A stretch of 64,000 bases of DNA, from positions 62,001 through 126,000 of the forward strand of contig JALCLH010000001.1 in NCBI GenBank assembly GCA_022647765.1, given 5' to 3'. Every line of letters starts with the position of its first letter. Positions within the stretch are counted from its first letter, which is position 1. Below the pieces are notes generated by a model. It had not been told where the DNA came from. It saw only the letters and a list, made by a program, of their open reading frames with translations, and searched no databases. The translations under genes were made by a program, and so were the position numbers. The stretch is from Acidipropionibacterium sp. GTDB taxonomy: Bacteria > Actinomycetota > Actinomycetes > Propionibacteriales > Propionibacteriaceae. Positions 1 to 7,701 of the stretch are shown here, in pieces.

Positions 1-173
1 CCCTCTCGGGACGGTCCTCGTGGAGTCTAGGGGTAGATCGTGAGAAATGTGAGACGTGTCACGCCGAGGCTCCGGGGTCGATCCACGGATTTCTTACGAG
101 ATGATGGCCCTGACGGCACGTTGAGCCCCGGATCCGGGCCGATCTCGTCGGTTTTCCGTGTCATCTCTCCGAT

Positions 174-179
174 TAGAAT
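174..179 (+). promoter_or_regulatory. -10 element of dapE (leaderless promoter)
   Basis: TAGAAT ends 7 nt before the dapE ATG at 187, so transcription would begin at or next to the start codon. No Shine-Dalgarno sequence precedes the ATG. No clear -35 box is seen. The leaderless reading is an inference from spacing. Confidence 0.55.
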
Positions 180-186
180 CGCACCC

Positions 187-1320
187 ATGACACTTGACCT
201 CGGCGGCGATCTGCACACCCTCTTCCGGGAGATCGTCGACTGCGAGTCGGTGAGCCTGCACGAGCAGGAGATCGCGGATGCGGTCGAGCAGGCGCTGACC
301 GGCCTGGGGCATCTGGAGGTCACCCGGATCGGCAACAATGTGGTGGCGCGAACCGCCCTGGGCAGGCCGCAGCGGGTGGTGATCGCCGGTCATCTGGACA
401 CCGTCCCGGTGGCGGACAATCTTCCCTCCCGCCTCGAGCACCGCAGTGACGGCGACTATCTGGTGGGGCGCGGCACCTGCGACATGAAGGGCGGCGTGGC
501 GGTCGCCCTCTGGCTGGCGGCGCAGCTGACGGATCCGGCGAAGGACGTCACCTGGGTGTTCTACGAGGCCGAGGAGATCGCCGCCGAGTTCAACGGACTG
601 GGCCGGATCGCCGCCTGGCGCCCGGAGCTGCTGGAGGCCGACCTGGCGATTCTGATGGAGCCCACCGATGGCGTGGTGGAGGGGGGCTGTCAGGGAACGA
701 TGAGGTTCACCCTCACCGCCGCCGGAACCGCCGCGCACTCGGCCCGCTCGTGGACCGGGCACAACGCGATCCACGACCTGGCCCCGATCCTCGAGCTGCT
801 GGGCCGGTGGCAGCTGGGCGATCCGCTGGTCGAGGTGGACGGGCTCACCTATCACGAGGGGCTCAACGCCACGATGGTCTCCGGTGGGCTGGCCGGAAAC
901 GTCATTCCTCCCGAGGCGACGATCCAGATCAACTACCGGTTCGCCCCCGACAAGACGGCGCCCCAGGCGGAGGCGGCGATGCGGCGTCTCTTCGATGGCT
1001 GGCCGATGGAGATCCTCGATCTGTCCGCGCCGGCCCGTCCGGGTCTGGACCGCCCGCTGGCGCAGTCCTTCGTGACCAGCGTGGGCCGCGACCCACTGCC
1101 GAAGTACGGCTGGACCGACGTGGCCCGGTTCTCGGCCCTCGGTGTCCCGGCCCTCAACTTCGGCCCCGGGGACGCGCTGTGCGCCCACAAGCAGGACGAG
1201 TGCTGCCGGCTGTCATCCCTGGACGAGTGCGCCGCCGCGCTGGGGGACTGGCTGGCGGATGCTCCGGCCGAGAATGCTCCGGAAGCGGCCGCGAGCCGCA
1301 CCGTCGAGGGGAGGCTGTGA
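187..1320 (+). CDS. dapE: Succinyl-diaminopimelate desuccinylase
   Basis: Cytoplasmic M20-family metallohydrolase that removes succinate from N-succinyl-LL-2,6-diaminopimelate in the lysine and peptidoglycan precursor pathway. The 377-residue length fits the actinobacterial family. Metal-site motifs are visible: AGHLDTVP (His and Asp), GRGTCDMKGG (bridging Asp), YEAEEI (catalytic and ligand Glu), LMEPTDG, and a C-terminal CAHKQDE supplying the last His. An in-frame GTG exists at 40, but the N-terminal extension it would add is low-complexity; the ATG at 187 follows a good -10 and gives the usual N-terminus. The next gene starts on the last base of the stop codon, so the two are coupled. dapA lies 5 kb downstream, not in the same operon. 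Confidence 0.93.
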   Translation: MTLDLGGDLHTLFREIVDCESVSLHEQEIADAVEQALTGLGHLEVTRIGNNVVARTALGRPQRVVIAGHLDTVPVADNLPSRLEHRSDGDYLVGRGTCDMKGGVAVALWLAAQLTDPAKDVTWVFYEAEEIAAEFNGLGRIAAWRPELLEADLAILMEPTDGVVEGGCQGTMRFTLTAAGTAAHSARSWTGHNAIHDLAPILELLGRWQLGDPLVEVDGLTYHEGLNATMVSGGLAGNVIPPEATIQINYRFAPDKTAPQAEAAMRRLFDGWPMEILDLSAPARPGLDRPLAQSFVTSVGRDPLPKYGWTDVARFSALGVPALNFGPGDALCAHKQDECCRLSSLDECAAALGDWLADAPAENAPEAAASRTVEGRL

Positions 1321-1631
1321 TGGTCTGGGTGCTGTGCGCCGTTGTCATCGTCATCATCGGGGCGGCGGTGATGGCCGCCTCCGGGCGCTTCGGCGCGGTG
1401 CCGCAGGTCGTCGACGACCGGCCGGCCCCCGATCTGCCGAGTCATCCGCTGGGACCCGATGACCTGCGGGCGGTGCGTTTCGACGTCGTCGCCCGGGGTT
1501 ACTCGATGGCTCAGGTGGACGCCCTGCTGGCGCGAATGGCGGTCGAGATGCAGATGCCCGCCCAGGCGCCGAAGGCCCTTGCCGATCCGCAGGTGGAGAG
1601 CCCCGAGCGGGGCCCGGAAGCTCGTGGCTGA
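1320..1631 (+). CDS. DivIVA-domain membrane protein, small
   Basis: 103-residue protein with one N-terminal membrane segment (about residues 2-20, VWVLCAVVIVIIGAAVMAAS) followed by a short DivIVA-like motif, VRFDVVARGYSMAQVDALLA, near residues 55-75. This motif occurs in actinobacterial DivIVA-domain proteins, often encoded just after dapE and before the DUF3117 gene, as here. It is too short to form the long coiled coil of true DivIVA/Wag31. It overlaps the dapE stop by one base (TGATG), indicating translational coupling. A role at the cell envelope or poles is inferred only. Confidence 0.75.
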   Translation: MVWVLCAVVIVIIGAAVMAASGRFGAVPQVVDDRPAPDLPSHPLGPDDLRAVRFDVVARGYSMAQVDALLARMAVEMQMPAQAPKALADPQVESPERGPEARG

Positions 1632-1721
1632 GGCCGGTCCGGGGGCTCCGGGCCAGCGAAACCGTGCCGGATACGGAATAATATGGGTGTTACCACTGAC
1701 CAGTGAGCGAGGATGAGTGAC

Positions 1722-1889
1722 ATGGCAGCTATGAAGCCCCGTACCGGAGACGGTCCAATGGAGGTCACGAAGGAGGGGCGCGGAATTGTCATGCGCGTCC
1801 CCGTCGACGGTGGGGGTCGCCTGGTGGTTGAACTCAACTCCGAGGAGGCCCAGGAGCTGTACGACTGCCTCAAGGGCGTCGTCGGCTGA
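1722..1889 (+). CDS. DUF3117 family protein
   Basis: 55-residue protein beginning MAAMKPRTGDGPMEVTKEG and continuing RGIVMRVPVDGGGRLVVELN, a very conserved actinobacterial family (DUF3117) of unknown function. An in-frame ATG at 1713 would add three residues, but the GCGAGG Shine-Dalgarno at about 1707-1712 is better spaced for 1722. A TAATAT hexamer at 1679-1684 is a likely -10, giving a short leader. A strong hairpin terminator follows at 1915-1953. The gene is short but unmistakable. Confidence 0.9.
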   Translation: MAAMKPRTGDGPMEVTKEGRGIVMRVPVDGGGRLVVELNSEEAQELYDCLKGVVG

Positions 1890-1914
1890 CCGACGCGGCA
1901 TCGCCGAAGCAACC

Positions 1915-1953
1915 ATCCCGGTGGGTGGGGTTCAGAACCCCACCCACCGGGAT
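1915..1953 (+). terminator. Perfect 19-bp hairpin after the DUF3117 gene
   Basis: Arms 1915-1933 and 1935-1953 are perfect reverse complements (ATCCCGGTGGGTGGGGTTC and its complement), with a TTCAGAA apex. There is only a weak T stretch after it. It sits 26 nt after the DUF3117 stop and between convergent genes, so it may stop transcription in both directions. Confidence 0.8.
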
Positions 1954-1970
1954 TTCGCTATGTCGCGCCC

Positions 1971-2133
1971 TGGCAAGCGTGGCGGACCCCAGCCACGCGC
2001 AAAGCCCCCGCTGCGAGGGGTGCAGGGGGGTCGTCCCCCCGCCCCTGATGCAGCGAAGTGGCCAGCGTGGCGGACCCCAGCCACGCGCGAAGCCCCCGCT
2101 ACGAGGGGTGCAGGGGGGGTCGTCCCCCCGCCC
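1971..2133 (-). repeat. Two tandem copies of a GC-hairpin repeat at the glgM 3' end
   Basis: Two units of about 75 bp, 1971-2044 and 2059-2133, repeat with a period of 88 bp and differ at about four positions. Each ends in a hairpin core of the form GGGGGG TCGT CCCCCC preceded by GAGGGGTGCA. The same core recurs at 4811-4841 and 35741-35771. The glgM stop codon (TAA on the minus strand) lies right at the edge of the second unit. The orientation is given as read from glgM. It could act as a terminator or mRNA-stabilising hairpin, or be a REP-like mobile repeat. Confidence 0.8.
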
Positions 2134-3321
2134 TTATGAATTGTGCCTGGCGATGGCTGCCTTGTAGACATCGACCGTCTGCTCGGCGATCTTCGCCCAG
2201 GCGAACTTGTCGATGCAGCGCTGGCGTCCGGCGGTGCCGAACTCCTTGGCCCGCTGCGGGTCGGCGACGACCTCGTTGAGCCGTTCCGCGAAGGCGTGCT
2301 CGAAGGCCGCGACCTCCTCGGGAGTGGAGTCGTCGGTCGGCACTCCGGGCACCAGGAAGCCGGTCTCGCCGTCCACGACGACCTCGGGAATCCCGCCCAC
2401 CGAGGAGGCGACCACCGGGACGCCGCAGGCCATCGCCTCCAGGTTGACGATGCCGAGTGGCTCGTAGACCGACGGGCAGGCGAACACGGTGGCGGCCGAC
2501 AGCACCTGGCGGACGCTGGCTCGGGGCAGCATCTCCTCAACCCAGATCACCGGCGCCTTGCGCGTGGACTGGACCTTCTCGAAGGCGTGGTGGAACTCGG
2601 CGGCGATCTCGGGGGTGTCCGGGGCGCCGGCGAGCAGCACCAGCTGGACGTCCGGGTCGAGGTCCGCGGCGGCGCGCACCAGGTGGATCAGCCCCTTCTG
2701 GCGGGTGATCCGGCCCACGAACACCACCGACGGCGCGTTCGGGTCCATCCCGATCTGCTCGGGCACGTCGGTCTCGGTGACCGGGTGGAACTCATCGGTG
2801 TCGACGCCGTTGCGCACCACATGCACCTTGTCGGGATCGAGTTCCGGGTAGGCGGCCAGCACGTCCCGGCGCATTCCCGAGCTCACCGCGATGATGGCGT
2901 CGGCGGCGTCGTAGGCGGTCCGCTCGGCCCAGGAGGAGAGCCGGTACCCGCCACCGAGCTGCTCGGCCTTCCACGGCCGGTCGGGTTCGAGGGAGTGGGC
3001 GCTGATGACGTGCGGGATGTCGTGGTAGACGCTGCTGAGCAGGCCGGCCAGGTTGGCGTACCAGGTGTGGGAGTGGACCAGGTCGACGTTGTCCGGGATG
3101 GCTGCGGTCATCGACAGGTCGGCGCCGAAGACCCGCAGGGCCGGGTTCGCTCCGGCCGGGAAGGTCTCCGGATGGGCGGTGGCGCCTTCGCGGGGCTCTC
3201 CCATGCACTGCACGTCGACGTCGACGAATGCGCGCAACTGGGGGACGAGCTGAGCAACATGGACGCCCGCACCGCCGTAGATAGCCGGTGGGTACTCGCG
3301 GGTGAGGATGGAGACATACAT
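2134..3321 (-). CDS. glgM: Alpha-maltose-1-phosphate synthase / GT4 glycogen synthase-like
   Basis: 395-residue GT4 glycosyltransferase. In actinobacteria the protein encoded divergently from glgC (as in Mycobacterium Rv1212c/Rv1213) transfers glucose from ADP-glucose to glucose-1-phosphate to make maltose-1-phosphate for the GlgE pathway, although many databases call it glycogen synthase GlgA. Visible features: N-terminal [17 protein letters not shown] (nucleotide-sugar loop), [12 protein letters not shown] at mid-protein, and [17 protein letters not shown], the GT-B donor motif. The start at 3321 ([12 protein letters not shown]) matches family N-termini; an upstream in-frame ATG would add six residues. 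The call rests on family synteny; GlgA activity cannot be excluded. Confidence 0.85.
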   Translation of the reverse strand: MYVSILTREYPPAIYGGAGVHVAQLVPQLRAFVDVDVQCMGEPREGATAHPETFPAGANPALRVFGADLSMTAAIPDNVDLVHSHTWYANLAGLLSSVYHDIPHVISAHSLEPDRPWKAEQLGGGYRLSSWAERTAYDAADAIIAVSSGMRRDVLAAYPELDPDKVHVVRNGVDTDEFHPVTETDVPEQIGMDPNAPSVVFVGRITRQKGLIHLVRAAADLDPDVQLVLLAGAPDTPEIAAEFHHAFEKVQSTRKAPVIWVEEMLPRASVRQVLSAATVFACPSVYEPLGIVNLEAMACGVPVVASSVGGIPEVVVDGETGFLVPGVPTDDSTPEEVAAFEHAFAERLNEVVADPQRAKEFGTAGRQRCIDKFAWAKIAEQTVDVYKAAIARHNS

Positions 3322-3427
3322 GACCAGATGGTCCCACATGTGACGCCGGCCCGGGGCGCCTACCTGCACATCGTGAACTGTTGATGGCAGTTTCCCGGAT
3401 CCGGTTGTCAACGGGGGCTGTGGGGAA

Positions 3428-3433
3428 TATGTT
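3428..3433 (+). promoter_or_regulatory. -10 element of glgC (leaderless promoter)
   Basis: TATGTT ends 6 nt before the glgC ATG at 3440. No Shine-Dalgarno is present. The 118-bp glgM-glgC intergenic region must hold both divergent promoters. Confidence 0.5.
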
Positions 3434-3439
3434 CAGGCC

Positions 3440-4666
3440 ATGGCAATGACGCGACCCAAGGTGCTCTCTATCGTCCTCGCGGGAGGTGAGGGCAAGCGCC
3501 TCATGCCCCTCACGATGGACCGCGCCAAGCCCGCCGTTCCCTTCGGCGGCACATATCGGCTGATCGACTTCGTGCTGAGCAATCTCACGAACTCCGGTTT
3601 CACGAAGACGGCGGTGCTGACCCAGTACAAGTCGCACTCGCTGGACCGTCACATCTCGATCGCGTGGCGGATGAGCACGATGCTCGGCAACTACGTCACC
3701 CCGGTGCCCGCACAGCAGCGGTTGGGGCCACGGTGGTTCCAGGGCAGCGCCGACGCGATCTTCCAGTCGATGAACCTCATCAATGACGAGGATCCCGACT
3801 ACGTCGTGGTCTTCGGCGCCGACAACATCTACCGGATGGACGTCAGCCAGATGCTGGACGCCCACATCGACGCCGGGGTGGGATGCACGGTCGCCGGAAT
3901 CCGGGTGCCCCGCAAGGACGCCTCCGCATTCGGGATCATCGACGCCGGTGAGGACCACAAGATCAAGAGCTTCCTGGAGAAGCCGGCCGATCCGCCCGGA
4001 CTGCCGGATTCGCCCGAGGAGTCCTTCGCCTCGATGGGCAACTACATCTTCACCCGGGATTCGCTGGTGCAGGCCATCTACGACGACTCCAATGCCACGG
4101 ACGCGCGCCATGACATGGGCGGCGACATCATTCCTCGCTTCGTCAATGCCGGTGACGCCCAGGTCTACGACTTCAAGGACAATCTGGTGCCCGGCGTCAC
4201 CGAGAAGGACGCCGACTACTGGCGCGATGTCGGCACCATCGACGCCTATCACGAGGCCCATATGGACCTGGTCTCGGTGGAGCCGGAGTTCAACCTGTAC
4301 AACACGGAATGGCCGATCTGGACCAGTCAGGTGCAGGCTCCGGGGGCGAAGTTCGTGATGCGGGGGTCCTGTGACGACAGCCTGGTCTCGGCCGGCTGCA
4401 TCATCTCGGGCACCGACATCTACCGGACGGTGCTGAGCCCGCGGGCCCGCATCGAGAGGTGGGCCAGGGTCGACGAGTCCATCCTGATGAACAATGTCAG
4501 CGTCGGTGCGAATGCCACGGTGCACCGCGCGATCCTGGACAAGAACGTCGTGGTGCCCGACGGCGCTCAGGTCGGCATCGACCATGAGCACGACAGGGCG
4601 CGCGGATTCACCGTCTCGCCGTCCGGGATCACCGTGGTCGGCAAGGGAGTCACGGTTCCCTACTGA
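3440..4666 (+). CDS. glgC: Glucose-1-phosphate adenylyltransferase (ADP-glucose pyrophosphorylase)
   Basis: Makes ADP-glucose from ATP and glucose-1-phosphate, the committed step feeding GlgM and glycogen synthesis. 408 residues, the usual length. The N-terminus carries the nucleotidyl-transferase signature [14 protein letters not shown] followed by [31 protein letters not shown] holds the catalytic Asp, and FLEKPADP and a [11 protein letters not shown] segment follow. The C-terminal third is a left-handed beta-helix with an allosteric role in the family. It is divergent from glgM and convergent with the VKOR gene, separated from it by a stem-loop and a GC-hairpin repeat. Confidence 0.96.
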   Translation: MAMTRPKVLSIVLAGGEGKRLMPLTMDRAKPAVPFGGTYRLIDFVLSNLTNSGFTKTAVLTQYKSHSLDRHISIAWRMSTMLGNYVTPVPAQQRLGPRWFQGSADAIFQSMNLINDEDPDYVVVFGADNIYRMDVSQMLDAHIDAGVGCTVAGIRVPRKDASAFGIIDAGEDHKIKSFLEKPADPPGLPDSPEESFASMGNYIFTRDSLVQAIYDDSNATDARHDMGGDIIPRFVNAGDAQVYDFKDNLVPGVTEKDADYWRDVGTIDAYHEAHMDLVSVEPEFNLYNTEWPIWTSQVQAPGAKFVMRGSCDDSLVSAGCIISGTDIYRTVLSPRARIERWARVDESILMNNVSVGANATVHRAILDKNVVVPDGAQVGIDHEHDRARGFTVSPSGITVVGKGVTVPY

Positions 4667-4695
4667 GTCTGGGTTTCTTCTGCGGTGCCCACGAG

Positions 4696-4753
4696 GCGCC
4701 CCTTCCTCCACCAAACGCCCGCTAGATGAGGCGTCTCGTGGAGGAAGAGGCGC
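4696..4753 (+). terminator. Stem-loop between convergent glgC and VKOR genes
   Basis: Arms 4696-4711 and 4738-4753 pair at 15 of 16 positions (GCGCCCCTTCCTCCAC with its complement) around a 26-nt loop. It lies 30 nt after the glgC stop. There is no T tract, as is common in high-GC actinobacteria. Confidence 0.65.
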
Positions 4754-4810
4754 TTCGTCGTATTGGAGGGAGGCCATCGCGCGCGAAGTCCAAGCGCGCA
4801 GACTGGCGAA

Positions 4811-4841
4811 ACGAGGGGTGCAGGGGGGTCGTCCCCCCGCC
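4811..4841 (-). repeat. GC-hairpin repeat, third copy, at the VKOR 3' end
   Basis: ACGAGGGGTGCAGGGGGG followed by TCGTCCCCCCGCC, nearly identical to the cores at 2014-2044 and 2101-2133. Its edge abuts the TAG stop of the minus-strand VKOR gene. Only the core is kept; the flanking 40 bp differ from the first two copies. Confidence 0.75.
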
Positions 4842-5440
4842 TAAATCAAGGACGGTATCAGCTCGATCGCCACCATGGCCAGGATCACCAGGATGATGAG
4901 TCCCGTGACCCACCAGTCGGTGTTGTAGTCGACGAACTCGCGCACCCCGCCGGGGGTTCTGATGGTCCCGTCGTGGATGTTGATCCGGGTCAGTCCGGCC
5001 CATACCAGGGTGGTCGTGATGGTGATGAGCAGGCACCAGGGGCACAGCGTCCCGATCACGAAGTAGGACTGCAGGAACAGCCACCAGGCGAACAGCAGGG
5101 CGATGCTGTACACCCCTTCGACGCACAGCATGTACCACCGGGGGAACTTCACACCGGCCAGCGTCGCCACCGAGATGGTGAGCACCACCGCCTCGAACAT
5201 GATGCCGAGGAAGGCGTTCGGGAAGCCCAGCACCCGGGCCTGCCAGGTGAGCGCGACCGTCGAGCAGGAGAGCACCGAGTTGACATCGCAGGTGAACGCC
5301 GTGTGCGGATTCTTCGCCAGCCGCCAGGCCTCGATGGAGAGTGTGAAGGAGGCGAACAGCCCGATCGCCCCGGACACGATCATCTCGATGGCAGTACCGC
5401 GTCGCCACCGCTCGGGAGTGTCGACTCCGTTGCTGGACAT
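4841..5440 (-). CDS. Vitamin K epoxide reductase family (VKOR) disulfide-bond enzyme
   Basis: 199-residue polytopic membrane protein. Bacterial VKOR reoxidises a DsbA-like thioredoxin-fold partner using quinone, so it drives disulfide formation outside the membrane in actinobacteria. Both diagnostic cysteine pairs are present: the periplasmic-loop pair in CDVNSVLSC and the active-site CPWC near residue 130. At least four hydrophobic segments and a C-terminal helix (LIILVILAMVAIELI) are seen. The ATG at 5440 has AAGGAG about 11 nt upstream; an in-frame GTG at 5452 sits directly on that Shine-Dalgarno and is less likely. No DsbA gene is nearby in the window. Confidence 0.9.
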   Translation of the reverse strand: MSSNGVDTPERWRRGTAIEMIVSGAIGLFASFTLSIEAWRLAKNPHTAFTCDVNSVLSCSTVALTWQARVLGFPNAFLGIMFEAVVLTISVATLAGVKFPRWYMLCVEGVYSIALLFAWWLFLQSYFVIGTLCPWCLLITITTTLVWAGLTRINIHDGTIRTPGGVREFVDYNTDWWVTGLIILVILAMVAIELIPSLI

Positions 5441-5530
5441 CAGTGGGACCACTCCTTCGGCCGGTTGAGCCCTCAGGTCTGCGGGCCGCGGTTCAGCGTA
5501 CCCGGCCCCCCGCTACCTGCTCGACCAGGC

Positions 5531-6184
5531 TCACGACTTCACGGCCAGCAGGAGTCCGTCACCGACCGGGACCAGCACCGGGACGAGTTCCTCGGAGTCC
5601 TCGACGAAGTCCAGCGCCTCGCGGATGATGAGGGTCTCGTCGCCCTCGTTCTCGGGGTCGGCGACGGCGTTCCCGGCCAGGGCGTCGTTGACCACGACCA
5701 CCCCGCCGCGCCGCAGCAGCCTCAGCGCCTGCGAGATGTACTCCACGTACTCCAGCCGGTCGCCGTTGACGAACACCAGGTCGTAGGCCCCGTCTCGCAG
5801 TTTCGGCAGCACGTTGAGCGGAATCCCGGCGATGAGGCGGAACCGGTTGGAGCGGATGCCGGCGCGCTGGAAGCTGATCCGGGCGGCGTCCTGCCGTTCC
5901 GCCTCGAGGTCGATGCTGGTGAGGACGCCGTGGTCGGCCATTCCCTCGAGCAGGGACAGCGCGGTGACCCCGGCGTCGGTGCCGATCTCGACCACCGCAC
6001 GGGCGCCGACGGCCCGCGCCAGGAAGGTGAGGAAGGTCGCCGTGCCGTTGCCGACCGGCGTCCAACCGGCCTCCACGGCCGCCTGGTTGGCTTCGGCGAC
6101 CGGCTCGGAGGTGGCCACGAAGCCCTCGGCGTACTGCCACGATCGGGCGTCGGGTGCTGTGGTGGTCTCGCTTGCTTCGCTCAC
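5531..6184 (-). CDS. Class I SAM-dependent O-methyltransferase (COG4122 type)
   Basis: 217-residue Rossmann methyltransferase similar to the actinobacterial Rv1220c group. The SAM-binding stretch is AVVEIGTDAGVTALSLLEGM, then LTSIDLEAE (acidic residue for the SAM ribose) and an RLIAGIPLNVLP segment. The metal-binding motif that usually reads FIDAD reads FVNGD here, and the later DN motif is replaced by VVVNDAL, so the divalent metal site may be lost. Start is GTG at 6184, 7 nt after a TACGCT hexamer. It is divergent from dapA. The substrate is unknown. Confidence 0.82.
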   Translation of the reverse strand: MSEASETTTAPDARSWQYAEGFVATSEPVAEANQAAVEAGWTPVGNGTATFLTFLARAVGARAVVEIGTDAGVTALSLLEGMADHGVLTSIDLEAERQDAARISFQRAGIRSNRFRLIAGIPLNVLPKLRDGAYDLVFVNGDRLEYVEYISQALRLLRRGGVVVVNDALAGNAVADPENEGDETLIIREALDFVEDSEELVPVLVPVGDGLLLAVKS

Positions 6185-6191
6185 GCGCCCA

Positions 6192-6197
6192 AGCGTA
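6192..6197 (-). promoter_or_regulatory. -10 element of the O-methyltransferase gene (leaderless)
   Basis: On the minus strand TACGCT is followed by 7 nt and then the GTG start at 6184. No Shine-Dalgarno is seen. Confidence 0.5.
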
Positions 6198-6280
6198 GTC
6201 GGTGGCGGCCCCGTTACGATGGGGGAGATCACAGGTGACCGGTGGCCGAACAGGGTTCATCGGCAACGAGGAGGCATGTC

Positions 6281-7162
6281 ATGTCCGATCCCACTTTTGG
6301 CCGTCTGCTGACGGCCATGGTGACTCCGATGACTGCGGGCGGGGAGGTGGATCTCGATCGGGCCGGCCAGCTCGCGGAACGTCTGGTGAGCGAGCAGGGC
6401 AATGACGCGCTGCTGATCAACGGGACGACCGGCGAGTCGCCGACCACCAGCGACCAGGAGAAGGCCGCGCTCATCGCAGCGGTGAAGGCGGCGGTGGGGG
6501 ACCGCGTCCAGATTGTCGCCGGGGTGGGCACCAACGACACCCGCCACACCGTGGAGCTCGCCCGGCAGGCCCAGCAGGCCGGAGCGGACGGGCTGCTGGT
6601 CGTCACGCCGTACTACTCGAAGCCCTCCCAGGCCGGTCTGGTGCAGCACTTCACCCGGGTCGCCGACGCCACCGACCTTCCCGTGATGCTCTACGACATT
6701 CCCGGCCGCACCGGCACCGCGATCGCACCCGAGACATTCCTGCGGTTGGCCGAGCACCCCCGGATCGTCGCCGTCAAGGACGCCAAGGGCAAGGTGGTGG
6801 AGTCGGCGCAGGTGATCGCCGCCACCGATCTGGCCTACTACGCGGGGGACGACGCCATCACCCCGGCCCTGCTGGCGGTCGGCGCGGTCGGGGTGATCGG
6901 CACCTCGACGCATTTCACCGGACGCCGAATGCGCGAGCTCCTCGACCACTACCTGGCCGGGGAGCTCGAGGCCGGGCTGGCCGTCTACCGCGAGATCCTG
7001 CCGGTGCTCACCGGCGTCTTCGCCGCTCAGGGGGTTGTCATGGTCAAGGCCGGTCTGGCCCACCAGGGCTTCCCGGTCGGATCGGTCCGCGAGCCTCAGG
7101 TTCCCGCGACCCCCGCCCAGGCCGAGGCCTTCGGGGCGATTCTGGACGCCGCCCGGCTCTAG
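6281..7162 (+). CDS. dapA: 4-hydroxy-tetrahydrodipicolinate synthase
   Basis: Condenses pyruvate with aspartate semialdehyde, the first step of the diaminopimelate/lysine branch, and so supplies substrate ahead of DapE. 293 residues, typical for a TIM-barrel class I aldolase. INGTTGESPT near residue 45 binds the pyruvate carboxylate, the active-site Tyr lies in VVTPYYSKP, and the Schiff-base Lys is in IVAVKDAKG near residue 165. The ATG at 6281 has a strong CGAGGAGG Shine-Dalgarno 6 nt upstream. A TACGAT hexamer near 6213 may be its -10. Unlike in many bacteria it is not next to dapB. Confidence 0.95.
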   Translation: MSDPTFGRLLTAMVTPMTAGGEVDLDRAGQLAERLVSEQGNDALLINGTTGESPTTSDQEKAALIAAVKAAVGDRVQIVAGVGTNDTRHTVELARQAQQAGADGLLVVTPYYSKPSQAGLVQHFTRVADATDLPVMLYDIPGRTGTAIAPETFLRLAEHPRIVAVKDAKGKVVESAQVIAATDLAYYAGDDAITPALLAVGAVGVIGTSTHFTGRRMRELLDHYLAGELEAGLAVYREILPVLTGVFAAQGVVMVKAGLAHQGFPVGSVREPQVPATPAQAEAFGAILDAARL

Positions 7163-7220
7163 CGCCTCCGGGAGCGGGGCACGCCTGGTCCTGGATGCGG
7201 GCCGGGTCGCGCCGACGGGC

Positions 7221-7226
7221 TAATCT
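7221..7226 (+). promoter_or_regulatory. -10 element of tatB (leaderless promoter)
   Basis: TAATCT is followed by six bases and the tatB ATG at 7233. The same TAATCT-N6-ATG arrangement precedes hemD at 13618. Confidence 0.55.
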
Positions 7227-7232
7227 GTGGGT

Positions 7233-7658
7233 ATGTCCTTCCCGAGCCCGACAGAGATCGCGGTCCTCATTCTCATCGGGGTCGTCATGTTCGGGCCGGA
7301 CAAGGTGCCCGACATGGCGCGCAAGGCGGCGCGAGTCCTGCACTATCTCAAGGGCATCGCCAACACCACCCGCGACCAGCTGCGCGAGGACCTGGGCCCC
7401 AAGTACTCCAACCTCGAGATCACCGATCTCAACCCGAAGACCTTCGTCTCGAAGTACGTCATGAACGAGTTCCGGGACGATATCGACGGCATCAAGTCCG
7501 ACATCGAGGGCGTCCGCAACGATCTGGACGCCGGTCTCAGCGACCTCAAGTCGGCGACCTCGAATCCGGAGGACGGCCCGGCGGAGGATCGGGAGGCCGA
7601 GCCGCGGACGGTGGCTCTCGGGTCGGTTCCAGTTCCCTTCGACTCCGAGGCCACCTGA
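7233..7658 (+). CDS. tatB: Sec-independent (twin-arginine) translocase subunit TatB
   Basis: 141-residue protein with the TatA/B architecture: an N-terminal membrane helix (SPTEIAVLILIGVVMFGP), the hinge FGPDKVPDMARKAARVL, an amphipathic helix, then LREDLGPKYSNLEI, a segment characteristic of actinobacterial TatB. The rest is a charged, coiled tail. It should act with TatA and TatC to export folded proteins. Two Tat-type lipoproteins are encoded in this window (at 21951 and 52472). Convergent with mrp; only 43 bp separate the two stops and no clear terminator is seen. Confidence 0.85.
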   Translation: MSFPSPTEIAVLILIGVVMFGPDKVPDMARKAARVLHYLKGIANTTRDQLREDLGPKYSNLEITDLNPKTFVSKYVMNEFRDDIDGIKSDIEGVRNDLDAGLSDLKSATSNPEDGPAEDREAEPRTVALGSVPVPFDSEAT

Positions 7659-7701
7659 TCCGTCAGGCTCAGCGTGGGGCTATGAACAGTTCGTTGACAG
7701 C

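Noticed and set aside
1-186. Lysine riboswitch upstream of dapE; magnesium riboswitch upstream of corA or the MgtE-like gene
   Set aside because: The predicted dapE, MgtE and dapA leaders are absent or too short, and no conserved riboswitch core was recognised.
94-1188. Long open frame on the minus strand opposite dapE, and many like it opposite other genes
   Set aside because: Codon-position bias of high-G+C DNA opens antisense frames; translations are Arg/Gly/His/Pro-rich with no family match, while the plus-strand gene is clear.
1971-2133. Possible CRISPR array
   Set aside because: Only two units, no regular spacer length, units are longer than CRISPR repeats and lie at a 3' end; the core also occurs singly elsewhere.
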